Assembly (NCBI GenBank): GCA_964598225.1
Contig: CAZRBG010000008.1
Span: forward strand, 68,319-132,318
DNA length: 64,000 nucleotides
Reading direction: 5' to 3'
Source: SG8-4 sp964598225
Lineage (GTDB): Bacteria > Planctomycetota > Phycisphaerae > Sedimentisphaerales > Anaerobacaceae
The notes below the pieces were generated by a model. That model did not search any database, was not told the origin of the DNA, and saw only the letters and a program-made list of their open reading frames with translations. The position numbers and the translations under genes were made by a program. Of the stretch, positions 35,469 to 44,181 are shown piece after piece; the first letter of the stretch is position 1; each line of letters opens with the position of its first letter.

Positions 35469-37043
35469 ATGATGAAAAATGAGAATCACATCAAGAGGAG
35501 ACAGTTCCTGCAAGCGGCGGGGATCGGCGCGGCATCAACCTTGCTGAAAGGTAACTCCGCCCGGGCAAATCCGTCGCGGCAGAAATCTAATCGAAACAAA
35601 CCCAACGTGCTCTTAATCATGACCGACCAGCACCGGGCCGATCTAATGACCTGTGCAGGCAGAGACCTGGTTCCAACGCCTAACATTGATCGAATAGCCG
35701 CTCGCGGTGTCCGGTTCAATAACGCATATTGTCCCTATCCGGTTTGCGTAGCATCGCGGATGGCTATGCTAACCGGGCTTTATTCGCACAGTACCGGCGC
35801 GATTACCAATACAGACAAGCTGGACTGGCGCTATCGCACGATGGCAAATCACTTTGCCGAGAACGGCTATCTGACCGGTCTGGTTGGCAAGATGCACTTC
35901 TGTGACGCCCACAATCACGGTTTCGAGTATTACATGTCGATCAATGACTGGCTGATGTACCTCGGGCCGAAGGTGCAGCATTACGCTAATGAGATTGCAA
36001 ATCATCCGCTGGGACCGCACTTTTTCAGGACTGTCGATGACGGCGGTGCGGGCCTGCCCGATGTTGACGGCCTGTGGCTCGACGGCAGCCCCTGGGTGGG
36101 CAATGTCGAGAAGTGGAACTTCGACAGTATGGCCTCACCGCTCGAGACTGAGGACCACCTGGACTCATTCGTAGCCCGCGAGTCGGGCAAGTTTATCACC
36201 GGATGCCGCGAGCAGCCGTTCTTTCTTGTCACGAGTTTCATGAAGCCGCATTCGCCTTTTTATCCGCCGAGGCAGTGGGCGGAGAAGTACCCGGTCGATA
36301 AGATGACGCTGCCGGAGGTCGGCGACATTTCCGGCTATCCGAAGCACATTCAGAGGCGAATTAGAAACAAGGCAAGGCTCGGTGACAAGCGTCAGCGGGC
36401 GCATCGCGCCGGCTACCTGGGGAATCTCGCTTTCGTCGATACCTGCGTCGGGCATGTTTACGACGTGCTCGAGAAGGAGGGATTGGTTGACAATACTATC
36501 GTTGTGTACACCTCCGATCACGGCGAGATGGACGGCGACCACGGGCTTTTCCAGAAGTTCTGCCTGTTCGAGCCGTCAGTGCGAGTGCCGTTGATCGTGA
36601 GCTGGCCGAAGCATCTGTCCGAGGACAAACTGACGGACGCTCTGACGGAGTACATAGGCCTGTACCCGACGCTGAGCGAACTGGCGGGAATCGAGCCGCC
36701 GAAGAAAACTACGCTGCACGATATACCCGACGCACCTGAAAGATTGGACGCGAAAAGTTTCATCGACGTCCTGCGCAATCCCGATCTTGAAGGGCCGGAC
36801 GCGGCGTTCAGCGAGTATAATCTGAAATCCGCGATACCCGAATATATGATTCGCACGCGGCGGTACAAATACATATACAATCGCGGCGCGACGCACGAAT
36901 TATACGACCACGAGGCCGACCCGGACGAGTTCGTGAACCGCATCGACGATCCGGCACTCAGAAAAATCCAAAAAGAGCTGCACGACACGCTCTTCGCGTG
37001 GTACAATCCCGAAAAGAACCCCTATCGAACGAAGAAGACATAG
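35469..37043 (+). CDS. Family S1 sulfatase (Tat-exported), second copy
   Basis: 524 aa. Signal HIKRRQFLQAAGIGAAST with twin Arg. Formylglycine motif C93-V-A-S-R97 (PVCVASRMAMLTGLYSH); Ala replaces the usual Pro at +2, which maturation systems tolerate. Metal ligands MTDQHR (51-56) and YTSDHGEMDGDHG, plus GKMHFCDAHNHGF, are typical of the iduronate-sulfatase / choline-sulfatase-like branch. Only distant similarity to the preceding sulfatase, so the two probably attack different sulfate positions. Last gene of the fucosidase unit. Confidence 0.94.
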   Translation: MMKNENHIKRRQFLQAAGIGAASTLLKGNSARANPSRQKSNRNKPNVLLIMTDQHRADLMTCAGRDLVPTPNIDRIAARGVRFNNAYCPYPVCVASRMAMLTGLYSHSTGAITNTDKLDWRYRTMANHFAENGYLTGLVGKMHFCDAHNHGFEYYMSINDWLMYLGPKVQHYANEIANHPLGPHFFRTVDDGGAGLPDVDGLWLDGSPWVGNVEKWNFDSMASPLETEDHLDSFVARESGKFITGCREQPFFLVTSFMKPHSPFYPPRQWAEKYPVDKMTLPEVGDISGYPKHIQRRIRNKARLGDKRQRAHRAGYLGNLAFVDTCVGHVYDVLEKEGLVDNTIVVYTSDHGEMDGDHGLFQKFCLFEPSVRVPLIVSWPKHLSEDKLTDALTEYIGLYPTLSELAGIEPPKKTTLHDIPDAPERLDAKSFIDVLRNPDLEGPDAAFSEYNLKSAIPEYMIRTRRYKYIYNRGATHELYDHEADPDEFVNRIDDPALRKIQKELHDTLFAWYNPEKNPYRTKKT

Positions 37044-37313
37044 AAAATTTAGAGTTGGGTTAAGACCAGTTTGTGTTGAGCTTTAAATGAACCAGCCCCA
37101 TCCCGATAAAAGGCAATCGGGATGAGGCTGCCACCCACTTGAGCTTGAAAGAACAAGGGTGGCAGCCTCAAGCTCGGCCAGCCGCGCCGCGGCTGTCCGA
37201 GCTTGGGGCTGTTTGCAAATGTAAGACTTGGCCCGGCATGTGCTTGGGCTGCCGCCAACGATGATGGGGCGAGCCACCGTACGTAATTATCAAAAAGATA
37301 AGGAGTTTGCACT
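37044..37313. other. Intergenic region between sulfatase and lpdA
   Basis: About 270 bases, mostly filled by the palindromic element at 37091-37213. AAGGAG eight bases before the lpdA ATG is the ribosome binding site. I see no further gene. Confidence 0.6.
37091..37213. repeat. Palindromic element with cagcccca/tggggctg ends
   Basis: A 123-base element built of nested inverted repeats: cagccccatcccgat pairs with atcgggatgaggctg, ggctgccaccc with gggtggcagcc, and cagcctcaagctcgg with ccgagcttggggctg, with at most one mismatch each. A longer relative is at 47809-47970 in reverse orientation and a partial copy at 15999-16040. It has the size and structure of a REP/MITE-like non-autonomous element. 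Confidence 0.8.
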
Positions 37314-38696
37314 ATGGCAGAGAGTTTTGACGTTGTAGTAATCGGCAGCGGCCCGGGCGGCTATTCTGTCGCTATCAGATGCGCTCAGAAAGGTGCTTCA
37401 GTGGCGGTCATTGAGAAAAGTTTTATCGGTGGGACATGCCTTAATTGCGGATGCATCCCCTCAAAAACGCTGCTTGCCTCGGCCCATACATTGCTGATGA
37501 CAAAGCATGCCGCTATGATGGGTATTGACATTCCCTCGGCCAGCCCGAACTGGCCCAAGATTCAGGCCAGAAAAGACGCCGTGGTAACCGGCTTTCGCAA
37601 GGGCCTTACCGGATTGATCGGAGCTCATAAGATAAAGATCATCGCGGGACGGGGCATCGTGACGGCCCTGGGCAAGATAAAGGTCGAATCAGACGCAGGC
37701 TCGAGCGAGATCGAAGCCGGCAAGATCATCCTTGCGACCGGTTCGGTCCCCGTGGAGCTGCCGTCCATCCCGTTCGATGGTGAAACGATTATAAGCAGCG
37801 AAGAGGCCCTGGGCCTTGCGCAGATACCTCAGTCGATGGTCATCGTGGGCGGCGGTGTGATCGGTTGCGAGATGGCGTGCGCCTACGCAGCGGTGGGGAC
37901 GCAGGTGACGATAGTCGAAGCTCTGTCGCGACTGATTCCCATGGAAGATGAGTGGGTAGGGCGGCTGATCGAGCGCGAATTCAAGAAGCTCGGTATAACA
38001 GCTATGACCAACGAAAAGGTGACTTCCGTCGATAAGTCCGGGGGGGCGGCCACTGTTTCTCTGGCGGACGGCCGCACGATCGCGGCCGAAAAAGTTCTCG
38101 TGTCGGTAGGCCGACATCCAGTCATCGACGCCGAAACCGTGGATGCACTCGGGCTCGAATTGAGCGGTGCGGCTGTCGCGGTAAATGTCAAAATGGAGAC
38201 CAGCGCCGGCGGCGTATATGCTATTGGCGACACTGTGGGAACCACCTATCTGGCCCACGGCGCCTTTGCCGAGGCGGAAGTCGCCGCGGCAAACGCCACC
38301 GGCGGCGATGAAAGCATGCACGATTATTCCCTCGTGCCGCGAGCGGTCTACACGTTCCCCGAGATCGCATCTGTCGGCACAAACGAAGAAAAGAGCAAGG
38401 CCAAGGGCCTCGAAGTATCCGTCGGAAGGGCCTTTTTCAAAGCCAACGGGCGCAGCAATGCGCACAATGAGACAGTCGGAGAAATAAGAACCGTCACCGA
38501 CAACGCCAGCAAAAAGATCGTCGGCGTCACCATGGTGGGAGCGACCGTAACAGAGCTTATCGGTGCCGCCAGAGCACTGATCGGCACTACGGAAAAAATC
38601 ACCGAAGTAAGCTTCCCGCATCCGACGGTCTCCGAAGTTCTCAAGGAATCCGTCGAGGATGCCTTCGGCCTGAGCCTGCACAATCCACCGCGTTAG
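37314..38696 (+). CDS. lpdA: Dihydrolipoyl dehydrogenase (E3)
   Basis: 460 aa. FAD-dependent pyridine-nucleotide disulphide oxidoreductase: GSGPGGYSVAIRCAQKG (FAD), redox motif GGTCLNCGCIPSKT with C42 and C47, NAD loop VGGGVIGCEMACAYAAVG, SAGGVYAIGDTVGTTYLAHG and the C-terminal catalytic HPTVSEVLKESVEDA (His, Glu). The residue between the redox cysteines that is usually Val is Cys45, giving C-x2-C-x-C. Neither E1 nor E2 nor glycine-cleavage genes are adjacent, so the partner complex is unknown. The gene is flanked on both sides by palindromic repeats. Confidence 0.94.
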   Translation: MAESFDVVVIGSGPGGYSVAIRCAQKGASVAVIEKSFIGGTCLNCGCIPSKTLLASAHTLLMTKHAAMMGIDIPSASPNWPKIQARKDAVVTGFRKGLTGLIGAHKIKIIAGRGIVTALGKIKVESDAGSSEIEAGKIILATGSVPVELPSIPFDGETIISSEEALGLAQIPQSMVIVGGGVIGCEMACAYAAVGTQVTIVEALSRLIPMEDEWVGRLIEREFKKLGITAMTNEKVTSVDKSGGAATVSLADGRTIAAEKVLVSVGRHPVIDAETVDALGLELSGAAVAVNVKMETSAGGVYAIGDTVGTTYLAHGAFAEAEVAAANATGGDESMHDYSLVPRAVYTFPEIASVGTNEEKSKAKGLEVSVGRAFFKANGRSNAHNETVGEIRTVTDNASKKIVGVTMVGATVTELIGAARALIGTTEKITEVSFPHPTVSEVLKESVEDAFGLSLHNPPR

Positions 38697-38727
38697 CTGT
38701 TAGTAGTGTGCTCGTAAGAGCATTAAC

Positions 38728-38856
38728 GTGGCGAGGGCGTCTCGCCCTTGTGTTCCGAGGCCGCCGGGCCTCGTTATAACAACAAGGGCAAGCCTGTCCC
38801 GAGCGCAGTCGAGGGGATGCCCTCGACACGGTACAAGGGCGAGACGCCCTCGCCAC
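38728..38856. repeat. Element with 24-base perfect terminal inverted repeats
   Basis: Positions 38728-38751 and 38833-38856 are perfect inverse copies (arms end in gtggcgagggcg and cgccctcgccac). Inside is a second imperfect palindrome (ccgaggccgccgggcctcg). The 129-base unit lies between lpdA and an ECF sigma gene and codes for nothing obvious. It resembles a small MITE. Confidence 0.8.
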
Positions 38857-38995
38857 AAACGCCTTACGGCGTCACTACGAACGAAAGGAAATGGACAAAA
38901 GCCGGCACGCTCGGCATCCCTCATCCATCTTTTTTTCATGTTTCTTCAAATTTTCCTGTAAGATTTCCCCGCGGCATCGGTCTAATATTGTAGCC

Positions 38996-39547
38996 ATGGC
39001 TGAGACGATTGAAGATGAACTTTTGGTCGAAAAGTTCAGTCGGGGCGACGAATCCGCTTTTGACAGGATTGTCGAACGATACTCGACTGACGTCGGGATC
39101 CTGGCCAACCGCTTGCTCGGTTGGCCCGGCGAGGTCGAGGATGTATGCCAGGAAGTGTTTCTCGCGGCGTATCTCGGGCTGAAGAAATTTCGCTGCGATT
39201 ACAGTCTGAAAAGCTGGCTCTTTACCATAACCATAAATAAATGCCGCAGCCACCGGCGGAGACGGCTGCTGCGCCTGCGAACATCCTCGCGTGCGGCTGT
39301 CAAAGACAAAGTCTCGAAGCGGTCCGCAGGCGATAATCCAGTGGATACGGAGGCCTTCAGCCGCGTGCGAAATGCGGTAGCCGCATTGCCGGCGAAGTAT
39401 CGCGAGCCGGTTGTGTTGAAGTATCTCGAAGAGCTCGACACGGACGAGATAGCCCGCGTACTCGACATGTCGCAGAATGCCCTACACGTAAGGTTGAGCC
39501 GGGCCAGAGAACGCCTGCGGCATGAACTGAAGAAATTAATTGAATAG
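38996..39547 (+). CDS. ECF-type RNA polymerase sigma factor
   Basis: 183 aa. Sigma region 2 (DELLVEKFSRGDESAFDRIV to EVEDVCQEVFLAAYLGLKKF, then SLKSWLFTITINKCRSHRRR) and region 4 (ALPAKYREPVVLKYLEELDT, DEIARVLDMSQNALHVRLSR) are clear. It directs RNA polymerase to a regulon usually controlled by a membrane anti-sigma factor. The downstream gene (gap 121 bases, holding a hairpin repeat) encodes a single-pass membrane coiled-coil protein that may be its regulator. The ATG at 38996 begins just before region 2; an upstream extension of the frame is not supported. Confidence 0.93.
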   Translation: MAETIEDELLVEKFSRGDESAFDRIVERYSTDVGILANRLLGWPGEVEDVCQEVFLAAYLGLKKFRCDYSLKSWLFTITINKCRSHRRRRLLRLRTSSRAAVKDKVSKRSAGDNPVDTEAFSRVRNAVAALPAKYREPVVLKYLEELDTDEIARVLDMSQNALHVRLSRARERLRHELKKLIE

Positions 39548-39565
39548 TTGAACTAATGGTTCGCC

Positions 39566-39640
39566 CTGTCATTCCTGCGAAGGCAGGGATCCAGAGGCGC
39601 AACCACGTCAAGTGGATTCCCGCCTTCGCGGGAATGACAG
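39566..39640. repeat. Inverted pair of 'cgcgaaggcg' hairpin repeats
   Basis: Two 28-base units in inverted orientation (39566-39593 and 39613-39640, 3 mismatches) separated by 19 bases; the right unit matches 15911-15937. It sits between the ECF sigma gene and the next gene and could form a long stem, perhaps attenuating or stabilising the transcript. Confidence 0.8.
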
Positions 39641-39668
39641 TCTACAAGATCGATGATAGCAGGGTACT

Positions 39669-40229
39669 ATGTCCAAGAATAAAATCGAAGAATTGCTCCG
39701 GGAGGCCGACCGCTTGGCCGGCAGGCACGCACGGTTCCGAGTGGAACCGTCCGAAATCCGCCGCCGGGCAAAGTGCCGCCGAATTGTGCATATCGCCGGG
39801 CCTGTAGCCGCCGCGGCGGTTGTGCTGATCGCTGTCGGTATCTGGCGCCAGGCTGATAATGTTTCCAAGCAAACCAACGAGCAGAAAAAAATCATAGCAA
39901 TCGAAGATAAGGTCCGGCAACTTCAGGCGAGCACGGATGCCGCCGTTGCATTGATTCACGAGGTTCTCGAAGCTGAGCGCAGGCAGCAGCGCCTGGAAGA
40001 ATTGGAGGCCGAACTGGCGAGCATTCCCGATCCGCTCGAAGAAATCGAAAAGCAGGTGGATAAAACCGCATTCATCCTCGTCTACCAGGCCGACAGACTG
40101 TACCGCGAGCTAAACGAGACGCAATCCGCCATAGAAACTTACAAAAGAGTCATAAAGCTCTTCCCCAAAAATCAAGGGGCAACAATCGCCCGAGAAAGAC
40201 TGTCCGAAATCGAAGGCAGGAAAATCTGA
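39669..40229 (+). CDS. Single-pass membrane coiled-coil protein, possible anti-sigma regulator
   Basis: 186 aa. A cytoplasmic N-terminus of about 40 residues (KIEELLREADRLAGRHARFR) precedes one transmembrane helix (about 41-60, HIAGPVAAAAVVLIAVGIW). The outer part is a coiled coil (AIEDKVRQLQASTDAAVALI, RRQQRLEELEAELASIPDPL) ending in a TPR-like hairpin (LYRELNETQSAIETYKRVIK). No zinc-finger anti-sigma motif is present. Position directly after an ECF sigma gene and the inside-helix-outside topology suggest an anti-sigma or sensor role; this is inference. The next gene follows after 26 bases. Confidence 0.72.
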   Translation: MSKNKIEELLREADRLAGRHARFRVEPSEIRRRAKCRRIVHIAGPVAAAAVVLIAVGIWRQADNVSKQTNEQKKIIAIEDKVRQLQASTDAAVALIHEVLEAERRQQRLEELEAELASIPDPLEEIEKQVDKTAFILVYQADRLYRELNETQSAIETYKRVIKLFPKNQGATIARERLSEIEGRKI

Positions 40230-40255
40230 CATGCCAATTCACAAGGAGATTTGAA

Positions 40256-42223
40256 ATGGAGCCTACAAAACGCATCACTCTTTTACTTATTCTTGTCCTG
40301 CTGACGATAAGCCCCGGTCAGTCGGAGGAAGAACCGGCGGGAAAAACCTCCAACACGCGCACGGCAAACTGTCTGGTCAAGATAACATGCGATCCGGCAA
40401 TTCTGCCGCCTGACTCGCGTGCCATTAGCTATCTGGTACACAGTTCCAGTGTCGGCGGAAAAGCAGCTCGTGAAGTGCTCGGTTTCTCGACCGATGACAC
40501 TGCCGGCCTGTTTACCATCGAGTTTCTACAGCTATCTTCTTCCATAGACGGCCCAGCACCGATTGTCTTACGAACGCAAGGGGCCAAAGCTGAACAGCAA
40601 GGAGCCGAGCGCGAAGACTACATGATGGAAGAGTACATGATGATGGAGAAGATGAGAAAGGATGAGTATGTTCCCTATCCGGGACCAGCAGCCAAGTCTT
40701 CAGAGTCCAGGATACGTTCGCGCTACGGCACCGAACGCAGACGTAGACAGGCACCCTCAACTCGGCGCGAGCCGTCGACGAAACCAGTAAGTTCTGTTGA
40801 GGAACAAACGTGTCTATTTAGCCTCAATATTGACCTGCCAGAGAATGTCAAGCCTGCAGCCAGAGAGTTTCTGAGTGCCCTCATCGAGAACTTGCGCCAT
40901 GTATTAGACGAATCGTACGATGCTTACGTGGATGAACTTCGAAGCCAGTTCAAGTTTGCTGAGCATCGGCGAGATTTGGCCGAGGCACAACTTGCCGAGA
41001 CAACCTCGCAGGTTGAAATAAAGGTAACTCCACCCATCGAGCCGCCCATGGCGGATGTAATCATCCATGACAGACTGGAAGCGGTAGTTGATCTCTCCAA
41101 CCTTACACAGCCGATGTCTTTCGAAGAGGTCGTGGTTGAGTTGGAGAAGGCGGTGGATCCTCCCTTACAGATACAGCCAAACTGGAAGGATCTGCTCGAA
41201 AAGGCCGATATTGAGCCGACAACCCCGGCGCTAATGGATCTGTTGACCGGCGTCAAACTCCGCAAAGCGCTGGAATTATTGTTAGACGGACTTTCGAGTG
41301 ATAAGGTAAGACTGGGCTATGTTGTTGATGAAGGGGTTATCGTCATCGCAACCAAAGATGGGCTTCCCAGGAAAATGGTTACTCACGTCTACGAGATTCC
41401 GGCTCTTGCTCATTCGCAGGGCAGCGCCAGAGGACTGGTGCAGACAATACAAAAGAGTGTTGAGCCGGATAGCTGGTTGGGGCATGGCGAACTAGGAGAA
41501 GGCACTATAAGTGTTTCCATGGGTAACAAGCTGGCTATTTATCAGACTTATGAAGTTCACAAAAAGATCAAGAAATTCCTGGAATCAATGACGAAAAATA
41601 TCCCCGCCAGTACGCCTTCACAGGTTCCCCCCGAGATGTTTCTCAGCGAGAAACGCGATCTGCTCCGTGAAAAGCAAGGCATCGAAATGGAGATTGCACG
41701 TCTTGAGGCTCGCCAGGAGGCAATCGAGAAACAAATTGTCCAGATAAAGGACCAAGTGGAAGCCAAAATTCAACCAGATCCCGTTATCGACGAATTACAG
41801 AAACTAATCGCAATGCATACCGAGCAACTTGCCCTAGCGGAGAAGCTGTATGAAACAGGCAGGTCTGCCGGCAAAGAGATTTCAGAAATAAAGGAGAAGC
41901 TGGCCAGAGCCAGGATAGACCTTGCAAAGAGACGGCAACAGTTGAGCTTGTCCGCCGGCGGTGACCGGATGCAAAAATACAACGCTGAATTGGCCGACAT
42001 TACGATCGAACTGGCCGAGAGAACGGCGGCACTTAACATTCTCAAGGAGCAGCTTGGCCGGACGGAAAATCAACTCGCAGCCGCGACGATGGTTGATCCG
42101 AAAGTATCGAGAATACGCACGGCAGCACGGGCGTTCGAGAGGGCAGACCAGCGCGTCGATGAGTTGAATGCCCGCCTTGTCAATCTAAGACCACCTACGC
42201 TCTCGATTATCGGGTCTGAATAA
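40256..42223 (+). CDS. Exported coiled-coil protein with secretin-N/STN-like segment
   Basis: 655 aa. Signal peptide at residues 1-23 (LLLILVLLTISPGQS). An acidic Met-rich stretch (about 120-140, DYMMEEYMMMEKMRKDEY) and a long Arg/Pro-rich linker follow. Residues about 280-400 look like a secretin-N / STN fold (MSFEEVVVELEKAVDPPLQI, GYVVDEGVIVIATKDGLPRK) and a repeat often seen in planctomycete proteins (QTIQKSVEPDSWLGHGELGE, AIYQTYEVHKKIKKFLESM). From about 460 onward there are long coiled coils. No enzyme motif seen. Third gene of the ECF unit, so it may be the surface component whose assembly the sigma system monitors (inference). Confidence 0.72.
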   Translation: MEPTKRITLLLILVLLTISPGQSEEEPAGKTSNTRTANCLVKITCDPAILPPDSRAISYLVHSSSVGGKAAREVLGFSTDDTAGLFTIEFLQLSSSIDGPAPIVLRTQGAKAEQQGAEREDYMMEEYMMMEKMRKDEYVPYPGPAAKSSESRIRSRYGTERRRRQAPSTRREPSTKPVSSVEEQTCLFSLNIDLPENVKPAAREFLSALIENLRHVLDESYDAYVDELRSQFKFAEHRRDLAEAQLAETTSQVEIKVTPPIEPPMADVIIHDRLEAVVDLSNLTQPMSFEEVVVELEKAVDPPLQIQPNWKDLLEKADIEPTTPALMDLLTGVKLRKALELLLDGLSSDKVRLGYVVDEGVIVIATKDGLPRKMVTHVYEIPALAHSQGSARGLVQTIQKSVEPDSWLGHGELGEGTISVSMGNKLAIYQTYEVHKKIKKFLESMTKNIPASTPSQVPPEMFLSEKRDLLREKQGIEMEIARLEARQEAIEKQIVQIKDQVEAKIQPDPVIDELQKLIAMHTEQLALAEKLYETGRSAGKEISEIKEKLARARIDLAKRRQQLSLSAGGDRMQKYNAELADITIELAERTAALNILKEQLGRTENQLAAATMVDPKVSRIRTAARAFERADQRVDELNARLVNLRPPTLSIIGSE

Positions 42224-42260
42224 ATAAATCCAATTCCGCGTGCAAGAAAATTGGTTGGGC

Positions 42261-42467
42261 TCATTTTGATGTTTCATAATGAACCGGCATGAGTCTTTCT
42301 AGTGCCGCGTGCTTTGACGCGTCAAGGATTTCAATGCCCACAATCTTCTCGTCTTCACCAATATCGAGTACGATATCGTCAGAGAGTCTCTGATTAATTA
42401 TTTGCTGCTTCTTATCATCTAATCGGATATAGAGAAGGTCGGTTCTGTCGTTATATGAAATGTTCAT
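42261..42467 (-). CDS. DUF2283 family small protein
   Basis: 68 aa. MNISYNDRTDLLYIRLDDKK followed by a DIVLDIGEDEKIVGIEILDA core is the DUF2283 pattern. Function unknown; such genes often lie next to DUF4258 partners in toxin-antitoxin-like pairs, but no partner is visible here. AGGAG lies 6 bases before the ATG at 42467, supporting that start over the one at 42482. It converges with the coiled-coil gene and lies about 100 bases downstream of the purH region on the opposite side of the purH stop. Confidence 0.85.
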   Translation of the reverse strand: MNISYNDRTDLLYIRLDDKKQQIINQRLSDDIVLDIGEDEKIVGIEILDASKHAALERLMPVHYETSK

Positions 42468-42570
42468 GTCCGCTCCTGCCATTGTGCGGATCGATCTGAA
42501 TCTTCATCTCAATTTTTCCGGTCCTCTTCGAACAGTAAGAAGCTTAAGCCAACAAGTCTTAATCAATTGT

Positions 42571-44181
42571 CTAATGTTTAAAATGCCGTTTTCCGGTGAA
42601 GACCATTGCTATGTTGTGCTTGTCGGCGGCGGCGATTACTTCGTCGTCTTTTTGGGAGCCGCCGGGCTGGACTATGCATGCTACGCCGGCTTTTGCAGCG
42701 TTTTCGACGTTGTCGGGGAACGGGAAGAAGGCGTCTGAGGCCATTGCGCAGCCTTTTGACTCGTCGCCGGCTCGCTTGAACGAGATCAGGCCGGACTCGA
42801 CTCTGTTCATCTGCCCGGCGCCGACGCCCCAGACCTTGCGGTTCTTGACCAGCACGATGGTATTGCTCTTGGTGTGCTTGGCGGCCAGCCAGGCGACTCT
42901 CAGGTCCTCGAGCTGCTCCTTGGAGGGTCTGGTTTTGGTCGGGAATGTCAGCAGATCCGGCTCCCAGCCGATCAGGTCGCGTTTTTGCAGGAGCATGCCG
43001 CCGACTATGCAGCGTGCGTCATATTCGCCGGCGTCGATACTCGCCCTGTCGATCGGCCCGGTTTCGACCAGGCGCACTCTTGAGCCCCAGGCTTTCAGCG
43101 TGCGGATTATTTCGACCGCGTCGGCGTCGAATTCCGGCGCGATGATTACCTCTGCGAAGAATCCGCCTGCGCCGAGAGCCTTGCCGAAGCGGCTGTAAGA
43201 CTCCATTATCGTCTGGGCCAGCTCGACGTTTACTTTCCTGTTCAAAGCCACGATCCCGCCGAAAGCGCTGATGACATCGCCTTCGTAGGCTTTTCGATAG
43301 GCTACGGTGATGTCTTCATCGACGGCACAACCGCAAGGATTAAGGTGTTTTACGACGACCGCCGCCGGCTCGACGAATTCCTTTACCAGTTCGAATGCGG
43401 CGTTCGTATCCAGCAGATTGTTGAAGCTGATGGGCGTGCCGCCTTCCAGGAGCTTGCCGCTGCTGACGGATGTTTCACCGCTGGCGGGAAGTTTATAGAA
43501 CGCAGCGCTCTGGTGGGGATTCTCGCCATAGCGAAGTTCGTTTTCTTTGTTTATTGCAATCGAGACTCTCTCCGGATAATCAATGCCTGCTTTGGCGTTG
43601 AGATATTCCGATATGGCCGCGTCGTAGGAGGCTGTCAATCCGAAGACGATTCTCGCGAAATCGCTGCGTAACTCTTCGCTGACGGCTCCGTCGTTGTTTT
43701 TCATTTCTTCTATGACTTTGTCGTACTGGCCGGGATCCGTCACAACGGTTACATACTTGTGGTTTTTGGCAGCCGAGCGAAGCATGCTCGGCCCGCCGAT
43801 GTCGATGTTTTCAATCGCTTCGGCAAGGGTGCAATCAGGCTTGGCGACCGTCTGTTCGAAGGGATAGAGATTCACGCACACCAGGTCGATAGGCTCGATG
43901 CTGTGCTTTTCCATCGCCGCGGCGTGTTCTTTTTTATCGCGAAGGCCGAGCAGGGCGCCGTGTATTTTAGGGTGCAGCGTCTTGACTCTGCCGTCCATCA
44001 TTTCCGGAAAACCGGTTACCGACTCGATCCCAACGACGTCGATTTCCGCATCGCTGAGCCTTTTGGATGTCCCGCCGGTACTTATTATTTTGACCCCCAT
44101 ATTGCTGAGTTTCCTGGCAAAATCGACGACGCCGGCCTTGTCGGAAACGCTGATTAACGCGGTCTTGATTTTTACGTCCAT
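42571..44181 (-). CDS. purH: Bifunctional AICAR transformylase / IMP cyclohydrolase
   Basis: 536 aa. Last two steps of de novo IMP synthesis. N-terminal MGS-like cyclohydrolase domain (ISTGGTSKRLSDAEIDVVGI, GRVKTLHPKIHGALLGLRDK) and C-terminal transformylase domain (RYGENPHQSAAFYK, VVKHLNPCGCA, active-site AAKHTKSNTIVL, DAFFPFPDNVENAAKAGVAC, IVQPGGSQKDDEVI and a terminal FTGKRHFKH). Length is standard. Its promoter must lie in the long non-coding stretch beyond 44181. Not linked to purD or other pur genes here. Confidence 0.97.
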   Translation of the reverse strand: MDVKIKTALISVSDKAGVVDFARKLSNMGVKIISTGGTSKRLSDAEIDVVGIESVTGFPEMMDGRVKTLHPKIHGALLGLRDKKEHAAAMEKHSIEPIDLVCVNLYPFEQTVAKPDCTLAEAIENIDIGGPSMLRSAAKNHKYVTVVTDPGQYDKVIEEMKNNDGAVSEELRSDFARIVFGLTASYDAAISEYLNAKAGIDYPERVSIAINKENELRYGENPHQSAAFYKLPASGETSVSSGKLLEGGTPISFNNLLDTNAAFELVKEFVEPAAVVVKHLNPCGCAVDEDITVAYRKAYEGDVISAFGGIVALNRKVNVELAQTIMESYSRFGKALGAGGFFAEVIIAPEFDADAVEIIRTLKAWGSRVRLVETGPIDRASIDAGEYDARCIVGGMLLQKRDLIGWEPDLLTFPTKTRPSKEQLEDLRVAWLAAKHTKSNTIVLVKNRKVWGVGAGQMNRVESGLISFKRAGDESKGCAMASDAFFPFPDNVENAAKAGVACIVQPGGSQKDDEVIAAADKHNIAMVFTGKRHFKH

